Numbered from the stretch's first letter, positions 15,471 through 23,204 are shown. The stretch: DNA of 64,000 nucleotides from Mesorhizobium atlanticum (GCF_003289965.1 NZ_QMBQ01000001.1:1-64000), one strand, 5' to 3'. A program made the numbers and translations. Notes: generated by a model not told the origin, from the letters alone.

Positions 15471-15818
15471 ATGCGAGAAGGTTACATCAGAAGCGACATC
15501 GAACTTCGCGCCCCAGTGGTGATCGCCGTCGGCGCCGGCTTCAAGCGCGAGATCGGCTCGCTCACCGGGATGCAGAATTTTCTCAAGGAATGGCCGCCGG
15601 CCTCGCGGGGCGAGAGCCACGCAACGGCGCTGCGCGCCTGCGAGGCGGCGCGGGCCGGAGACATCGATCTCGACAAGGCGCGCCAGGCGTTCCTGGTCTT
15701 CGCCAGGAAAGCGGGGATCGAGTGGACCGGGGCCGATCCGGTCGCGGTGCTGCGCGAGGCCAAGATCAGACGCAACCGGGCACGCGAAAGCCGGGCGCAG
15801 CAGCGGCCGGCGCACTGA
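15471..15818 (+). CDS. DUF982 protein
   Basis: 115 residues, with the DUF982 pattern: PVVIAVGAGFKREIGSLTGMQNFLKEWPPASRGESHATALRACEAARAGDIDLDKARQAFLVFARKAGI. This is a rhizobia-rich family of small proteins without known function. The C-terminus is basic (KIRRNRARESRAQQRPAH). A GGAAC-N16-CATT element (15395-15419), back to back with the promoter of the divergent DUF1236 gene, is a weak stress-promoter candidate. Confidence 0.85.
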   Translation: MREGYIRSDIELRAPVVIAVGAGFKREIGSLTGMQNFLKEWPPASRGESHATALRACEAARAGDIDLDKARQAFLVFARKAGIEWTGADPVAVLREAKIRRNRARESRAQQRPAH

Positions 15819-15970
15819 CGGCGCCGGTGCGCATTGGCCTTGCAGGTTTCAGGATCAAGCCGACGATATCCCGGCAACAAGGCCGCCTCGCGTCCGTCTT
15901 CCCGCGGACCGCCGCCTGGCGGCTGACGGTCGACTGGATCAATCGGGGAATTTTCGGCTGGTGGCCGCGG

Positions 15971-16192
15971 TCAGGTCGGCGTCGACTCGCCCAGCGCCTC
16001 GGTAACGAAGGACGCGGCGATCAGGTCGTCCGCTTCGATGCGTAGGGAGCCCTCGCCGCCCCCCATGATGGCCGCGACCTTCTGGAAGGTCTTCATCTCA
16101 TGCTCGGTGATCCGGGCGTCGCGCATCCTGGCTTTGAGATCGGCGACGCGCATCCCGAGGGAACGGGATGTTCCGATTTCTCGTTTCGACAT
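15971..16192 (-). CDS. Small hypothetical protein
   Basis: 73 residues: MSKREIGTSRSLGMRVADLKARMRDARITEHEMKTFQKVAAIMGGGEGSLRIEADDLIAASFVTEALG. A GAGGAG ribosome site precedes the ATG. No family recognised and no membrane segment. Confidence 0.55.
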   Translation of the reverse strand: MSKREIGTSRSLGMRVADLKARMRDARITEHEMKTFQKVAAIMGGGEGSLRIEADDLIAASFVTEALGESTPT

Positions 16193-16355
16193 GTCGGTTA
16201 GACTCCTCCTGACCCGCCCGTATTGTTCGCCGCCGCCCGAATCTCCACCTTGCCATTGATTTGTGTTGTCTATGAGACAGCGTGAGCCCAGAGCCGCTAA
16301 CTCAAGCGCGACGGGATGGTTCCGTTAGCACATGGTAACAAATAATAACCGGCTA

Positions 16356-16382
16356 ATGGCCCGCCGCAGAACGACGGGCCAT
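16356..16382 (-). terminator. Hairpin after DUF1236 copy 2
   Basis: ATGGCCCG...CGGGCCAT inverted repeat 22 bases downstream of the gene at 16404-16703. There is no proper T-run, so terminator strength is uncertain. Confidence 0.4.
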
Positions 16383-16403
16383 CCGATCGCGGCGTCGTAT
16401 CGA

Positions 16404-16703
16404 TTATTCGATCACCTTGATGATCTTGCGCGTGCCGGGGTCGACGATGACCGTCCGATTGTCGACGACAACGTAACGGTATTTGACGTTCGGCACCTCG
16501 TGCAGTTCGACCGTGTCGGGAAGCGTGCTGCCGATGCTGAGCTGGACACCGGGAAGCTTGACCGACGCCAGCGGCTGCTTGTGCACATATTCCTTGATCA
16601 CTGTTTCCTGCTCCGGCGCGATGACGACATCTTCAGCGGCAGCGGCGCCAATGCCGGCAAGAAGCAGGAAGCCGGCGGCGGCGGAGGTGATGTGCATTTT
16701 CAT
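16404..16703 (-). CDS. DUF1236 periplasmic protein, copy 2
   Basis: 99 residues, the same length as and clearly paralogous to the protein at 14901-15200: signal peptide (ITSAAAGFLLLAGIGAAAAED), EYVHKQPLASVKLPG, PDTVELHEVPNVKYRYVVVDNRTVIVDPGTRKIIKVIE. A perfect GGAAC-N16-CGTT promoter starts 106 bases upstream of the ATG. It is divergent from the Gln-rich DUF1236 gene, which carries its own similar promoter in the same intergenic region. Confidence 0.88.
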   Translation of the reverse strand: MKMHITSAAAGFLLLAGIGAAAAEDVVIAPEQETVIKEYVHKQPLASVKLPGVQLSIGSTLPDTVELHEVPNVKYRYVVVDNRTVIVDPGTRKIIKVIE

Positions 16704-16784
16704 TGTTCGTCTCTCCTATGTGGATTGGATCAAATCGCCTTGATGCTGCGCCTGCGATTTTCCACAGCGGGTCGGCATTGTCGT

Positions 16785-16809
16785 AACGCCAATCGCCTGG
16801 CGTTGTTCC
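16785..16809 (-). promoter_or_regulatory. EcfG-type promoter
   Basis: GGAAC-N16-CGTT, perfect, on the minus strand toward the DUF1236 gene at 16404-16703. The predicted transcript start gives a leader of about 75 bases. Confidence 0.75.
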
Positions 16810-16891
16810 TGCGAAATTTGGACCGGCGCCTGCAAAAATTGATGCCGCCTTATTCCGCAAAACCATCCTTTTCGCCCCTTGCAGCAATTTC

Positions 16892-16916
16892 GGAACAATG
16901 CGTTTCGGGCGGGGTT
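16892..16916 (+). promoter_or_regulatory. EcfG-like promoter
   Basis: GGAAC-N16-GGTT (one mismatch in the -10), ending 38 bases before the ATG at 16955. The same variant occurs at 26705-26729. Confidence 0.55.
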
Positions 16917-16954
16917 ACCCATGCGAAGGGACCGACTTTTCGAGGAGAGATCCA

Positions 16955-17836
16955 ATGAAACATCTGCTGATCACAAGCATGATTGCGCTCAGTGTGAGTT
17001 GCGGCGCCGCGATGGCGCAGACCGAATCCGCGCAGCCAAGCGGCGACAACAATTGCGCGGCCGGCACGGCCGACTGCCAGAAGGGCGGCAAGGCGGGCGG
17101 CCAGGCCCAGGGCGAGACGAAATCGAAAACCGAAATGAACGCCCAGGGCAAGGCCGGCGCCAACACGCAGGAGCAGGCCCAGGGCAAGGCCAAGATGAAG
17201 ACCGAAGAGCAGGCCCAGGGCCAGGCCGGCGCCAAGACCGACCAGAACGCCGAGGACAACACGCAGCTCAAGAAGAAGCAGCAGGCCCAGGGCAAGGCTG
17301 GCGCGACCACCGAGCAGAATGCTCAGGGTAATACCAAGATGCAGACCGAGCAGAATGCCCAGGACAACACGCAGCTGAAGAAGAAGCAGCAGGCTCAGGG
17401 CAAGGCCGGCGCGACCACCGAGCAGAACGCTCAGGGCGGCACTACCAAGATGCAGACCGAGCAGAACGCCCAGACCCAAACCGGCACCAAGACTGAGCAG
17501 AATGCCCAGACCAAGACCGAGCAGAATGCCCAGGGCAACACCAACGTCCAGACCGACCAGAACAAGACGGCCTCGATCAACAACGTGACCGTCGAGCAGA
17601 AGACGCAGATCACGCAGATCATCCACGAGACCAAGGTGGAACCGGTTCGCGACGTCAGCTTCGACATTTCGGTCGGCATCGAGGTGCCTCGCCATAAGGT
17701 GCGGCTGCACCGTCTGCCGGCCCGTATCGTCAGGATCGTGCCCGCTTATGAAAACTACGACTATTTCGTGCTGGCCGACGGGCGTATCGTCATCGTCGAC
17801 CCCGACACTTACAAGATCGTCCTGATCCTGACCTGA
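16955..17836 (+). CDS. Gln/Lys-repeat secreted protein with DUF1236 end
   Basis: 293 residues from the ATG at 16955 (GAGGAGAG ribosome site). Signal peptide to about 22 (ALSVSCGAAMAQ). Residues about 40-205 are low-complexity repeats built on (E)QNAQG-N-T and QAQGKAGA, including two near-identical units of about 36 codons (NTQLKKKQQAQGKAGATTEQ). The last 90 residues form a DUF1236-type domain (IHETKVEPVRDVSFDIS...YDYFVLADGRIVIVDPDTYKIVLIL). Likely periplasmic or surface-exposed. A clear terminator follows. Function unknown. Confidence 0.85.
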   Translation: MKHLLITSMIALSVSCGAAMAQTESAQPSGDNNCAAGTADCQKGGKAGGQAQGETKSKTEMNAQGKAGANTQEQAQGKAKMKTEEQAQGQAGAKTDQNAEDNTQLKKKQQAQGKAGATTEQNAQGNTKMQTEQNAQDNTQLKKKQQAQGKAGATTEQNAQGGTTKMQTEQNAQTQTGTKTEQNAQTKTEQNAQGNTNVQTDQNKTASINNVTVEQKTQITQIIHETKVEPVRDVSFDISVGIEVPRHKVRLHRLPARIVRIVPAYENYDYFVLADGRIVIVDPDTYKIVLILT

Positions 17837-17857
17837 CAGGGACCGGCACGAAGAGAA

Positions 17858-17884
17858 CAAGGCCCGCCGATGCGGGCCTTTTTT
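17858..17884 (+). terminator. Rho-independent terminator
   Basis: AAGGCCCGC-CGAT-GCGGGCCTT followed by a T-run, 22 bases after the stop of the Gln-rich protein gene. Confidence 0.9.
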
Positions 17885-18101
17885 CGTCCAAGTGCCGCCG
17901 CGATCAGGAAATAGCCGGTGCGACTACGCGCTCCATAAGGCGTTGCTTGAATGCCGGTGGCCATGGAACGATCCGGCGCAATTGGCGGTTGTTGCAAGGA
18001 AGTCCTGCATCCTTGGTCCCTGTCGGGGCAGACGATAGTGCGACCAAGCCGCCGGGCAGATTGTTCAAGCTTGCGGTCCACCCGGAAAAGGTGCAAGGGT
18101 C

Positions 18102-18464
18102 ATGACGGGTAGAGACATGGGCGAGATCGTCGACGACTGGACATGGTCGCGGCGCTCGGTTGGGCAAATGTATTTTCCGCAGTTTCTTATGGGAATGGCG
18201 GCGACGCTTCTGGTGATCCTCGGCTGGACATTCGCGTCCACCGGATCGATTTGGGCGGCATTGGGCTGGACGGTCCTTGCCGCTGTTGTTCTGCAGGCGG
18301 GCTATTTCGTGGCCGTGCTGTGGCTGGTGCATGGCGAGGCCCGCGTGACCGACGAGGCCAAGTCGAGCGACGGCGCCTCGCCCGCCAAATTGCCTGGCCC
18401 GTTCGAGCGCGACGGCATCATCCAGGCGGTCATTTCGCTGTTGTTTCCGAAGCTGTTGCCTTAG
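18102..18464 (+). CDS. ExoX-like exopolysaccharide production repressor
   Basis: 120 residues. The core MYFPQFLMGMAATLLVILGWTFASTGSIWAALGWTVLAAVVLQAGYFVAVLWLV has the two membrane spans of rhizobial ExoX/PsiA-type proteins, which lower exopolysaccharide synthesis post-translationally by acting on the first glycosyltransferase step. ExoX itself begins at the MYFP Met, here 18168, so that start is a good alternative; 18102 has an AAGGG just upstream. A GGAAC-N17-GGTT element lies at 17965. It may act with the EPS-depolymerase operon at 46-51 kb. Confidence 0.75.
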   Translation: MTGRDMGEIVDDWTWSRRSVGQMYFPQFLMGMAATLLVILGWTFASTGSIWAALGWTVLAAVVLQAGYFVAVLWLVHGEARVTDEAKSSDGASPAKLPGPFERDGIIQAVISLLFPKLLP

Positions 18465-18736
18465 CCGGCGGTAGCTTGCTCGCGAAGGGCCGGCCAATCG
18501 CTTTTCCCGGAAACCGGCTGCAAACCGTTTCGCCCGACACACTGCACTCTTCTGCTCGAGCACAGCGAGCCGGACTAGCCGCGGCGTTAAGCTTCCGAGG
18601 CGCAGTCAATTTGGCATTGTCGCCAGCGGCCGTCTGCAACAAAGGTTATTCGGCGCAACGCAAACGGCCGTCTTGTCGTGTTTCTTCGGTCAGAGGCTCC
18701 AGCCCGTCCAGGCCGAAGCCCCTGCTCGACGGCAAG

Positions 18737-19144
18737 CTAGCGCGCCGTGGCTGGTGAGGCGGAGCGCACCGTTTCCGACGACGAGAAGACGACGAAGCCA
18801 AAGACCAGCACTGCAGCGGCGACGATGAGCGAGCCTATCGCCACGACCGGCTCGATCTCCGGATGGCTTGCCGCCAGCATCCAGTACAGCGCCGGCAGCA
18901 TGATCACGATGCCGACCGTATAGAGGCCGTAATGGATCATGGCGATGCGGCGCTCTGCCTTGGCCGGGTTGAGCGCATAATAGCCGCCGAAGATGGCGCT
19001 GGTGACCCAGCCCAGAAGGTTGATGTGGGCATGCGCCGGGAAGGCGCCGTGATCGCCCGAAATCGCCATCTGCAGCCCGGCGGCGATGCCCAGAATGAGA
19101 AAGACGATGGCCGTCTTGAAGAAGAGTTCCGATACCCGTGGCAT
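18737..19144 (-). CDS. Heme-copper-oxidase-I-like membrane protein
   Basis: 135 residues and four hydrophobic segments. The motif AFPAHAHINLLGWVTSAIFGGYYALNP (about 34-60) is that of small stand-alone proteins related to subunit I of heme-copper oxidases, keeping His residues in HAH. It is far shorter than a catalytic subunit (about 500 residues), and no partner oxidase genes are nearby. It could bind heme or serve as an assembly or sensor protein; that is a guess. Confidence 0.65.
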   Translation of the reverse strand: MPRVSELFFKTAIVFLILGIAAGLQMAISGDHGAFPAHAHINLLGWVTSAIFGGYYALNPAKAERRIAMIHYGLYTVGIVIMLPALYWMLAASHPEIEPVVAIGSLIVAAAVLVFGFVVFSSSETVRSASPATAR

Positions 19145-19221
19145 TCTGTTGTCCCTCCCAATGCCTCTGTAGACCCGACTCTGTGAAGTCTATATCCATC
19201 AAGCCATATTAGCCATGGCGC

Positions 19222-19335
19222 ACCTAAAGCATGTCTCCCCGAAAGTGGGAGCCGGTTTCGGGATAAAGGCATGCGCAAAATTAAAGTCCTAAAGCGCATG
19301 GGGCGAATCCGAAGGATCGCGACGCGCTTTAGGTC
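19222..19335. repeat. Two joined intergenic repeat elements
   Basis: 'catgtctccccgaaagtgggagccggtttcgggataaaggcatgc' (about 19229-19273) is followed by the 40-base palindrome 'aaagcgcatggggcgaatccgaaggatcgcgacgcgcttta' (19292-19332). The same pair, in the opposite order, occurs at 8092-8190. Confidence 0.7.
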
Positions 19336-19373
19336 GGTGAAGCCTTCGGACGAAAGCCGCGAGGCGGCTTGAC

Positions 19374-19478
19374 GAAAAAAGGCTCGCCCCTTTCGAGGCG
19401 AGCCAAAAAGGGGAGCCGGGCTTGAGGTCGGCTCCCATCCAGGTTGCCACCTGAATTTCAAACCGCGCCAACCTATAG
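19374..19478 (-). ncRNA. Candidate small RNA with tandem terminators
   Basis: Read on the minus strand, three hairpins follow each other: CAGGT-N4-ACCTG (19453-19440), GGGAGCCG-N10-CGGCTCCC then CTTTTT (19436-19406), and GGCTCGCC-N8-GGCGAGCC then TTTTTT (19404-19375). No plausible minus-strand protein gene lies upstream, so two strong terminators end an unknown transcript of about 100 bases. A TATAGG at 19475-19470 could be a -10 element. Strength and identity are unverified. Confidence 0.5.
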
Positions 19479-19545
19479 CAATTCCAGGAAAAGCGTGAGG
19501 GGTTTTCCGGCTGGAATTGCGCCGAAACAAGGAGATGGAGGCTGA
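19478..19545. repeat. Copy of the 'caattccaggaaaagcg' repeat
   Basis: 'agcaattccaggaaaagcgtgaggggttttccggctggaattgcg': inverted ends caattcc / ggaattg. It lies directly upstream of the candidate small RNA on the minus strand. Confidence 0.65.
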
Positions 19546-19701
19546 AGTTCATTCCACCGCAGGAGTGGAGTGTTGTCCCGGAAAGAACCGCCTTGCACAT
19601 GGCTGATGTCGGATGCCCGCCCCGCGCCTTGCATATGGGCAGCATTTGGGCAATGCTTGGATTCGGGGGAGTGGTTTCCGTAATTTCGGAAGCACGATTA
19701 C

Positions 19702-20244
19702 ATGTTCGTTGACTACTACGAAACTCTGGAAATAAGCCCGAACGCCAATTCTGAGACAATCGAGCGGATTTTCCGCTATTTTGCTATGCGCTACCATCCC
19801 GATAATCGGGAAACAGGCAATGAATCGCGCTTCAGCGAGATTGTTGAGGCCCACAATACGCTGCGGGATCCAGTCAAACGGGCCCAGTACGACATCCTTT
19901 ACCGCGAGCATCTGGGCCTTCGCCACGAACTCACGGATGGCGCGCGCGACGGCGGCGGCCTCGAGCGGGATGCGGCCATCCAGGCCAATTTGCTGTCACT
20001 TCTCTATGTGCGGCGCCGACGCGACGTCAACAATGCGGGCATCGGCGACGACGAGCTCGAACGCCTGTCGGGCTGCCCACGCGAGCACCTCGAATTCCAC
20101 CTGTGGTACCTCAAGGCGAAGGGCTTCATCGGCAGGACCGAGAACGGGACGTTCGCCATCACGGTCGAGGGCATCGACCATGCCGGGAGCAAACAAGCCC
20201 GAGACCGTCCGGACGCCACCCGCCTGCTCGATCACGCCGATTAG
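19702..20244 (+). CDS. DnaJ-domain protein with C-terminal winged-helix-like part
   Basis: 180 residues. A J-domain occupies residues 3-68 (DYYETLEISPNANSETIERIFRYFAMRYHPDN...RDPVKRAQYDILYREH) with the HPD motif at about 34-36 needed to stimulate DnaK ATPase. There is no Gly/Phe or zinc-finger region. The rest (about 95-165: LLSLLYVRRRRDVNNAGIGDDELERLSGC...LEFHLWYLKAKGFIGRTENGTFAITVEGID) looks like a winged helix. A DnaK co-chaperone with a specialised targeting domain is the likeliest role. Confidence 0.85.
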   Translation: MFVDYYETLEISPNANSETIERIFRYFAMRYHPDNRETGNESRFSEIVEAHNTLRDPVKRAQYDILYREHLGLRHELTDGARDGGGLERDAAIQANLLSLLYVRRRRDVNNAGIGDDELERLSGCPREHLEFHLWYLKAKGFIGRTENGTFAITVEGIDHAGSKQARDRPDATRLLDHAD

Positions 20245-20460
20245 AGCATGTCTCCCGAAAGTGGGAACCGGTTTCGGGATAAAGACATGCGGCGCCCTTC
20301 CCGTAGCCTTCCGTCCGGAACTGCGTAAAACAACGAGAGAGTGCGTTTCACCGTTTCGGAGAAAAGGCGAAACGCTGCATTTGTCTGATTGGACGGGGCT
20401 GAAGTTTGCGGCGAAGCCGCCGGGCTCGGCCGTTCACACTTCCCTGAAACTGAATTCGGC
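20243..20460. repeat. Repeat mosaic downstream of the DnaJ gene
   Basis: 'catgtctcccgaaagtgggaaccggtttcgggataaagacatg' (about 20247-20290) is followed by pieces of the 'ggaactgcgtaaaacaacgagag' and 'gtttcaccgtttcgg' units also seen at 44.95 kb, here diverged. Confidence 0.55.
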
Positions 20461-20480
20461 CGGGTTGCCCCGCCCGGCTA

Positions 20481-20520
20481 TCAAAAGCCCGCCTACTGGT
20501 GCCTGAACCAGTGGCGGGCT
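20481..20520 (-). terminator. Orphan minus-strand terminator
   Basis: On the minus strand AGCCCGCC-ACTGGT-N6-ACCAGT-A-GGCGGGCT is followed by TTTTGATA. No convincing minus-strand gene lies between it and the transposon end at 20779. The 20521-20770 stretch may encode an untranslated RNA, or be left over from a transcript cut by the insertion. Confidence 0.6.
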
Positions 20521-20770
20521 CGATGAAGGAACAGCTACATCCCGGGGGAATCGACTGTCGTCTCCTGTACTCCCCATATCTGGGCTCGGTTCCGCTGGGG
20601 TAGAGCGGAGCCTGAACCATGCGCCATGAAGGGCAAGAACAGGGAGCGCAAGGATGACATAGGCGCCTTGTGCGGCCGAAGACAAGACGACTGAGGTCTG
20701 ACGCGCCGCCGAAATAGGCCCGGCCTGGCCCGCGCCGAAGAGAACGGCTTCACGCTGAGGCGGTGGCGCA

Positions 20771-20778
20771 CAAAAAAG
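20771..20778. repeat. Target-site duplication, left copy
   Basis: CAAAAAAG, identical to 25607-25614 on the other side of the transposon. Eight bases is the usual duplication length for the IS1595 family. Confidence 0.85.
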
Positions 20779-20883
20779 CGGCCTTATGTAGCAAAAGCAC
20801 CAAACCCCGAAAACGGGAGGGGACCATGACCTAGGCGGCGCGCTGTGTGGGCGCGAGCGGCGTTGGCCGCTGTGACGATCTTG

Positions 20884-21846
20884 CTAGGTAGTGACGCCGG
20901 GTGCGACCGGATAATTCACGAATGTAAGGCGATCTATAGGTATGGGAGCGCTGTCGATTGGCAATGCCTCGCCCACGCCATCGGTGGATTTCAAGAGTAT
21001 CCCATAGACCCGCATCGTTTGAGCGAGTTGATTGGTGAACGGCACACGGTAATCAATGCAGACGATCAGCACTGGCAACATAATCGGAAGGACGGGAAGT
21101 CCCTCGACCGGGACGATGGCTCTCATCTTCTCTCTGTCGATGCGGAAAGTCCGTCTTTCGACACGTTCTTCGCTTGGCAGTTGGGTTGCCCCAATCAGCT
21201 CGTGCTCATTGCGCATCCCCAAAAGCTCACCCGATGTGATGTGAACTGCAACTGTAGAGCCAAGCGTATTGATCACCTTGGCCTTCACGTAGACGTGCTG
21301 CGCGGGGGTTTTGCCTATGTTCCTGATATCCAGAGCGACCTCAATGATCGCCCCCTTGGGATCGAACCTTATTGGCCGGACGAAGCTTGGCACTACAAGA
21401 AGCCAAGGGCGCTGGTCCGCAACCAATTGCTGTCGAGCGGTATCGACAGCCTCATGGGAGGCAAGCAGCGATTTGCGGACGTAATAGATACCGATGACAG
21501 TCACAGCCAAACCGGCGCACGACGCGAGGAAAGTGCAAAGAGCCCAAAAGGCCATATCCTTTTGGGCTTGCAAATCCTGATCGGAGGCTTGCTTGCGGTC
21601 GTAGGTTTCCAGCTTGTCGGAAACGCACTTAGTGAAGGCAGGCAGGGCCATCCCGAAGCAGGACTCGGCTATTACCTTTTGGGCATCGCGGCGATCTTGC
21701 TCGGCCTTTTCCTGATATCTGGAATAAGCCTCATGTACCTTGGCGTATTGATCTAAGATAATGGCGGATATCATCCCGACCATAAAGACCAAGACAGTCA
21801 CCGTCGCTAGCGTGAGCATCACATTCGCGTCGCGCAAAAACCGCAT
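20884..21846 (-). CDS. Transposon passenger membrane protein 2
   Basis: 320 residues. A first membrane span is at about 10-32 (LTLATVTVLVFMVGMISAIIL), then a charged helix (about 34-60), and a second span near 100-122 (FWALCTFLASCAGLAVTVIGIYYV). After QLVADQRPWLLV comes a beta-rich domain with the motif DIRNIGKTPAQHVYV (about 173-187). The same arrangement, LQVRNSGQSPAYDLKV, is in the neighbouring passenger, so the two are distant paralogues. Function unknown; the domain faces the cytosol or periplasm depending on topology. No signal peptide cleavage site. Confidence 0.7.
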   Translation of the reverse strand: MRFLRDANVMLTLATVTVLVFMVGMISAIILDQYAKVHEAYSRYQEKAEQDRRDAQKVIAESCFGMALPAFTKCVSDKLETYDRKQASDQDLQAQKDMAFWALCTFLASCAGLAVTVIGIYYVRKSLLASHEAVDTARQQLVADQRPWLLVVPSFVRPIRFDPKGAIIEVALDIRNIGKTPAQHVYVKAKVINTLGSTVAVHITSGELLGMRNEHELIGATQLPSEERVERRTFRIDREKMRAIVPVEGLPVLPIMLPVLIVCIDYRVPFTNQLAQTMRVYGILLKSTDGVGEALPIDSAPIPIDRLTFVNYPVAPGVTT

Positions 21847-21877
21847 TGCAATACCCCCTACAGGCGCGATGATGGCT

Positions 21878-22906
21878 CTACGCCTCGTCGTTCCGTTTTT
21901 CTACTTCGCTCTTCTTGATAACTCGGCCTTTGCTGAACATGCGCCGGTACTCAAGAATCCAATCAGCGATGAAGTTGGTCATTACCGGAACGGGGTGACG
22001 CGGCGACTTGGTCCCCGTGAGGTCAGCGCCAGCCCACTTTGGAACCTTGGGGATCAGCAACCGAACTGCCGTATCCATGTCGACACCTCCTCGCGGACGG
22101 TCAAATGCGGTCATGTATTCAAGTATCAGTTCGACCATCGCGAAGGGTTTGCCCGGCGCTCCCTTGCCGGTCTGGTCAACAACTTCGTCGGGATGAATGG
22201 CGAAAGCCAATATGTCGTCGGCACCGGCAGGCCACAGTTCGGTCAACTGGTACGAATTGACGTTGAGAGGCTTTGGGGCGGGTTCGACGCTTATTGGCTC
22301 CGTGCAGGCGCGATAGACAACCTTCAAATCGTAGGCTGGGCTTTGGCCCGAATTCCTTACTTGGAGGATGATCTTAGGCAGAGCCTTGGCGTTGTTTTCG
22401 AACCAGGCTTTGGTGACCGAGATGTAGGCACGGGCTTGAGCTTCGCCGATCTCGCGACTGACAGTAATAGCGTCTTCTGCCGCCTTCGCGCTTCGTTCGG
22501 CATGGTCAGCCCCCGTTTTGGTGTGCTTGGCCGCTTGTCCGGCATAGACGGCAGCGGCACCGGCGGCAATCAAAGTGAGGACACCAATTACCGTCCCGAC
22601 GACAACCATCCAAAAGGAGCGTCTAGCCCAGTCAGCGGATTCCTTGGCCGCATCGGCAGCCTTCCACTGGGCGCAAAGATCGGAACTACGGTTGTCCTCA
22701 CCGGCCTTGCATGGGGGATTGGTGTTTTCGGGCTTGTCGGCGCTCTGAATTGGCGGCTGACTTACCGGGGGCGGACTGGGCGTAGTTTGCTGGTTTTGCT
22801 GGGGCTTGGCCTGTTCTGCTTGCCCGCTGTTCTGTGGTGGTGAAGCCGCCGCGAGTAGAACTACTCCGAAAGCCGCAATGAGGATGCCCCGACAGCCTCT
22901 AAGCAT
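21878..22906 (-). CDS. Transposon passenger membrane protein 1
   Basis: 342 residues. An N-terminal signal-like segment (GILIAAFGVVLLAAASPP) precedes a Pro/Gln-rich linker (about 22-75), a Cys pair (PPCKAGEDNRSSDLCAQW), a membrane span at about 98-122 (FWMVVVGTVIGVLTLIAAGAAAVYAG), a short helix, then a beta-rich domain containing ARAYISVTKAWF and LQVRNSGQSPAYDLKV. It overlaps the DUF6471 gene upstream by 46 bases. It is related in layout to the gene at 20884-21846. Function unknown. Confidence 0.7.
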   Translation of the reverse strand: MLRGCRGILIAAFGVVLLAAASPPQNSGQAEQAKPQQNQQTTPSPPPVSQPPIQSADKPENTNPPCKAGEDNRSSDLCAQWKAADAAKESADWARRSFWMVVVGTVIGVLTLIAAGAAAVYAGQAAKHTKTGADHAERSAKAAEDAITVSREIGEAQARAYISVTKAWFENNAKALPKIILQVRNSGQSPAYDLKVVYRACTEPISVEPAPKPLNVNSYQLTELWPAGADDILAFAIHPDEVVDQTGKGAPGKPFAMVELILEYMTAFDRPRGGVDMDTAVRLLIPKVPKWAGADLTGTKSPRHPVPVMTNFIADWILEYRRMFSKGRVIKKSEVEKRNDEA

Positions 22907-23103
22907 TGCAGTAAGAACGCAGCACTAAAGCCCCCCCGGCTTATTTTGTTGTTCAAATTACGCTCGGTTTCGTGAATGTCCATAGTCGCCAATCTTTCGG
23001 CGAGCTGGGCATAGGTAACGCCGCGTCGCTTCAATTCGGCTTTCAGGAGGTTCTTAGCTCTCGTCTCGTATTCGACGGTTTGGGGATCGTCCTTACGTGC
23101 CAT
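22861..23103 (-). CDS. DUF6471 helix-turn-helix protein
   Basis: 80 residues from the ATG at 23103 (MARKDDPQTVEYETRAKNLLKAELKRRGVTYAQLAERLATMDIHETERNLNNKISRGGFSAAFLLQCLEAVG). The AELKRRGVTYAQLAERL...NLNNKISRG pattern is a XRE-like helix-turn-helix of the DUF6471 family, often next to IS1595-type transposases. It is divergent from the transposase, across a region with ATATCATC palindromes that it probably binds. This makes it the likely regulator of transposition and of the passenger genes. Confidence 0.8.
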   Translation of the reverse strand: MARKDDPQTVEYETRAKNLLKAELKRRGVTYAQLAERLATMDIHETERNLNNKISRGGFSAAFLLQCLEAVGASSLRLSE

Positions 23104-23120
23104 CCGACTCGCCTCGAAAA

Positions 23121-23204
23121 ATATCATCGTATTTGATGATATAGGCCCTTGAATTTGGCGATATAAGTCCGCATATACGATGAGTAATATCACCGGATAT
23201 GATG
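23121..23204. promoter_or_regulatory. ATATCATC operators between DUF6471 and transposase genes
   Basis: A perfect palindrome ATATCATC-N6-GATGATAT (23121-23142) is followed by diverged half sites around 23176-23204 (ATACGATGA, ATATCACC, GATATGATGA). The last ones overlap the transposase start. The divergent layout suggests autoregulation by the DUF6471 protein. Confidence 0.65.

Noticed and set aside
20434..20685. Minus-strand open frame at the left flank of the transposon
   Set aside because: It runs through the strong minus-strand terminator at 20481-20520 and its protein has no recognisable order; the terminator argues against translation across it.
20771..20803. Choice of transposon end at GCGG or GGCC instead of CGGC
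   Set aside because: Only the end starting CGGCC gives an exact 8-base duplication on both sides; the alternatives give unequal flanks.
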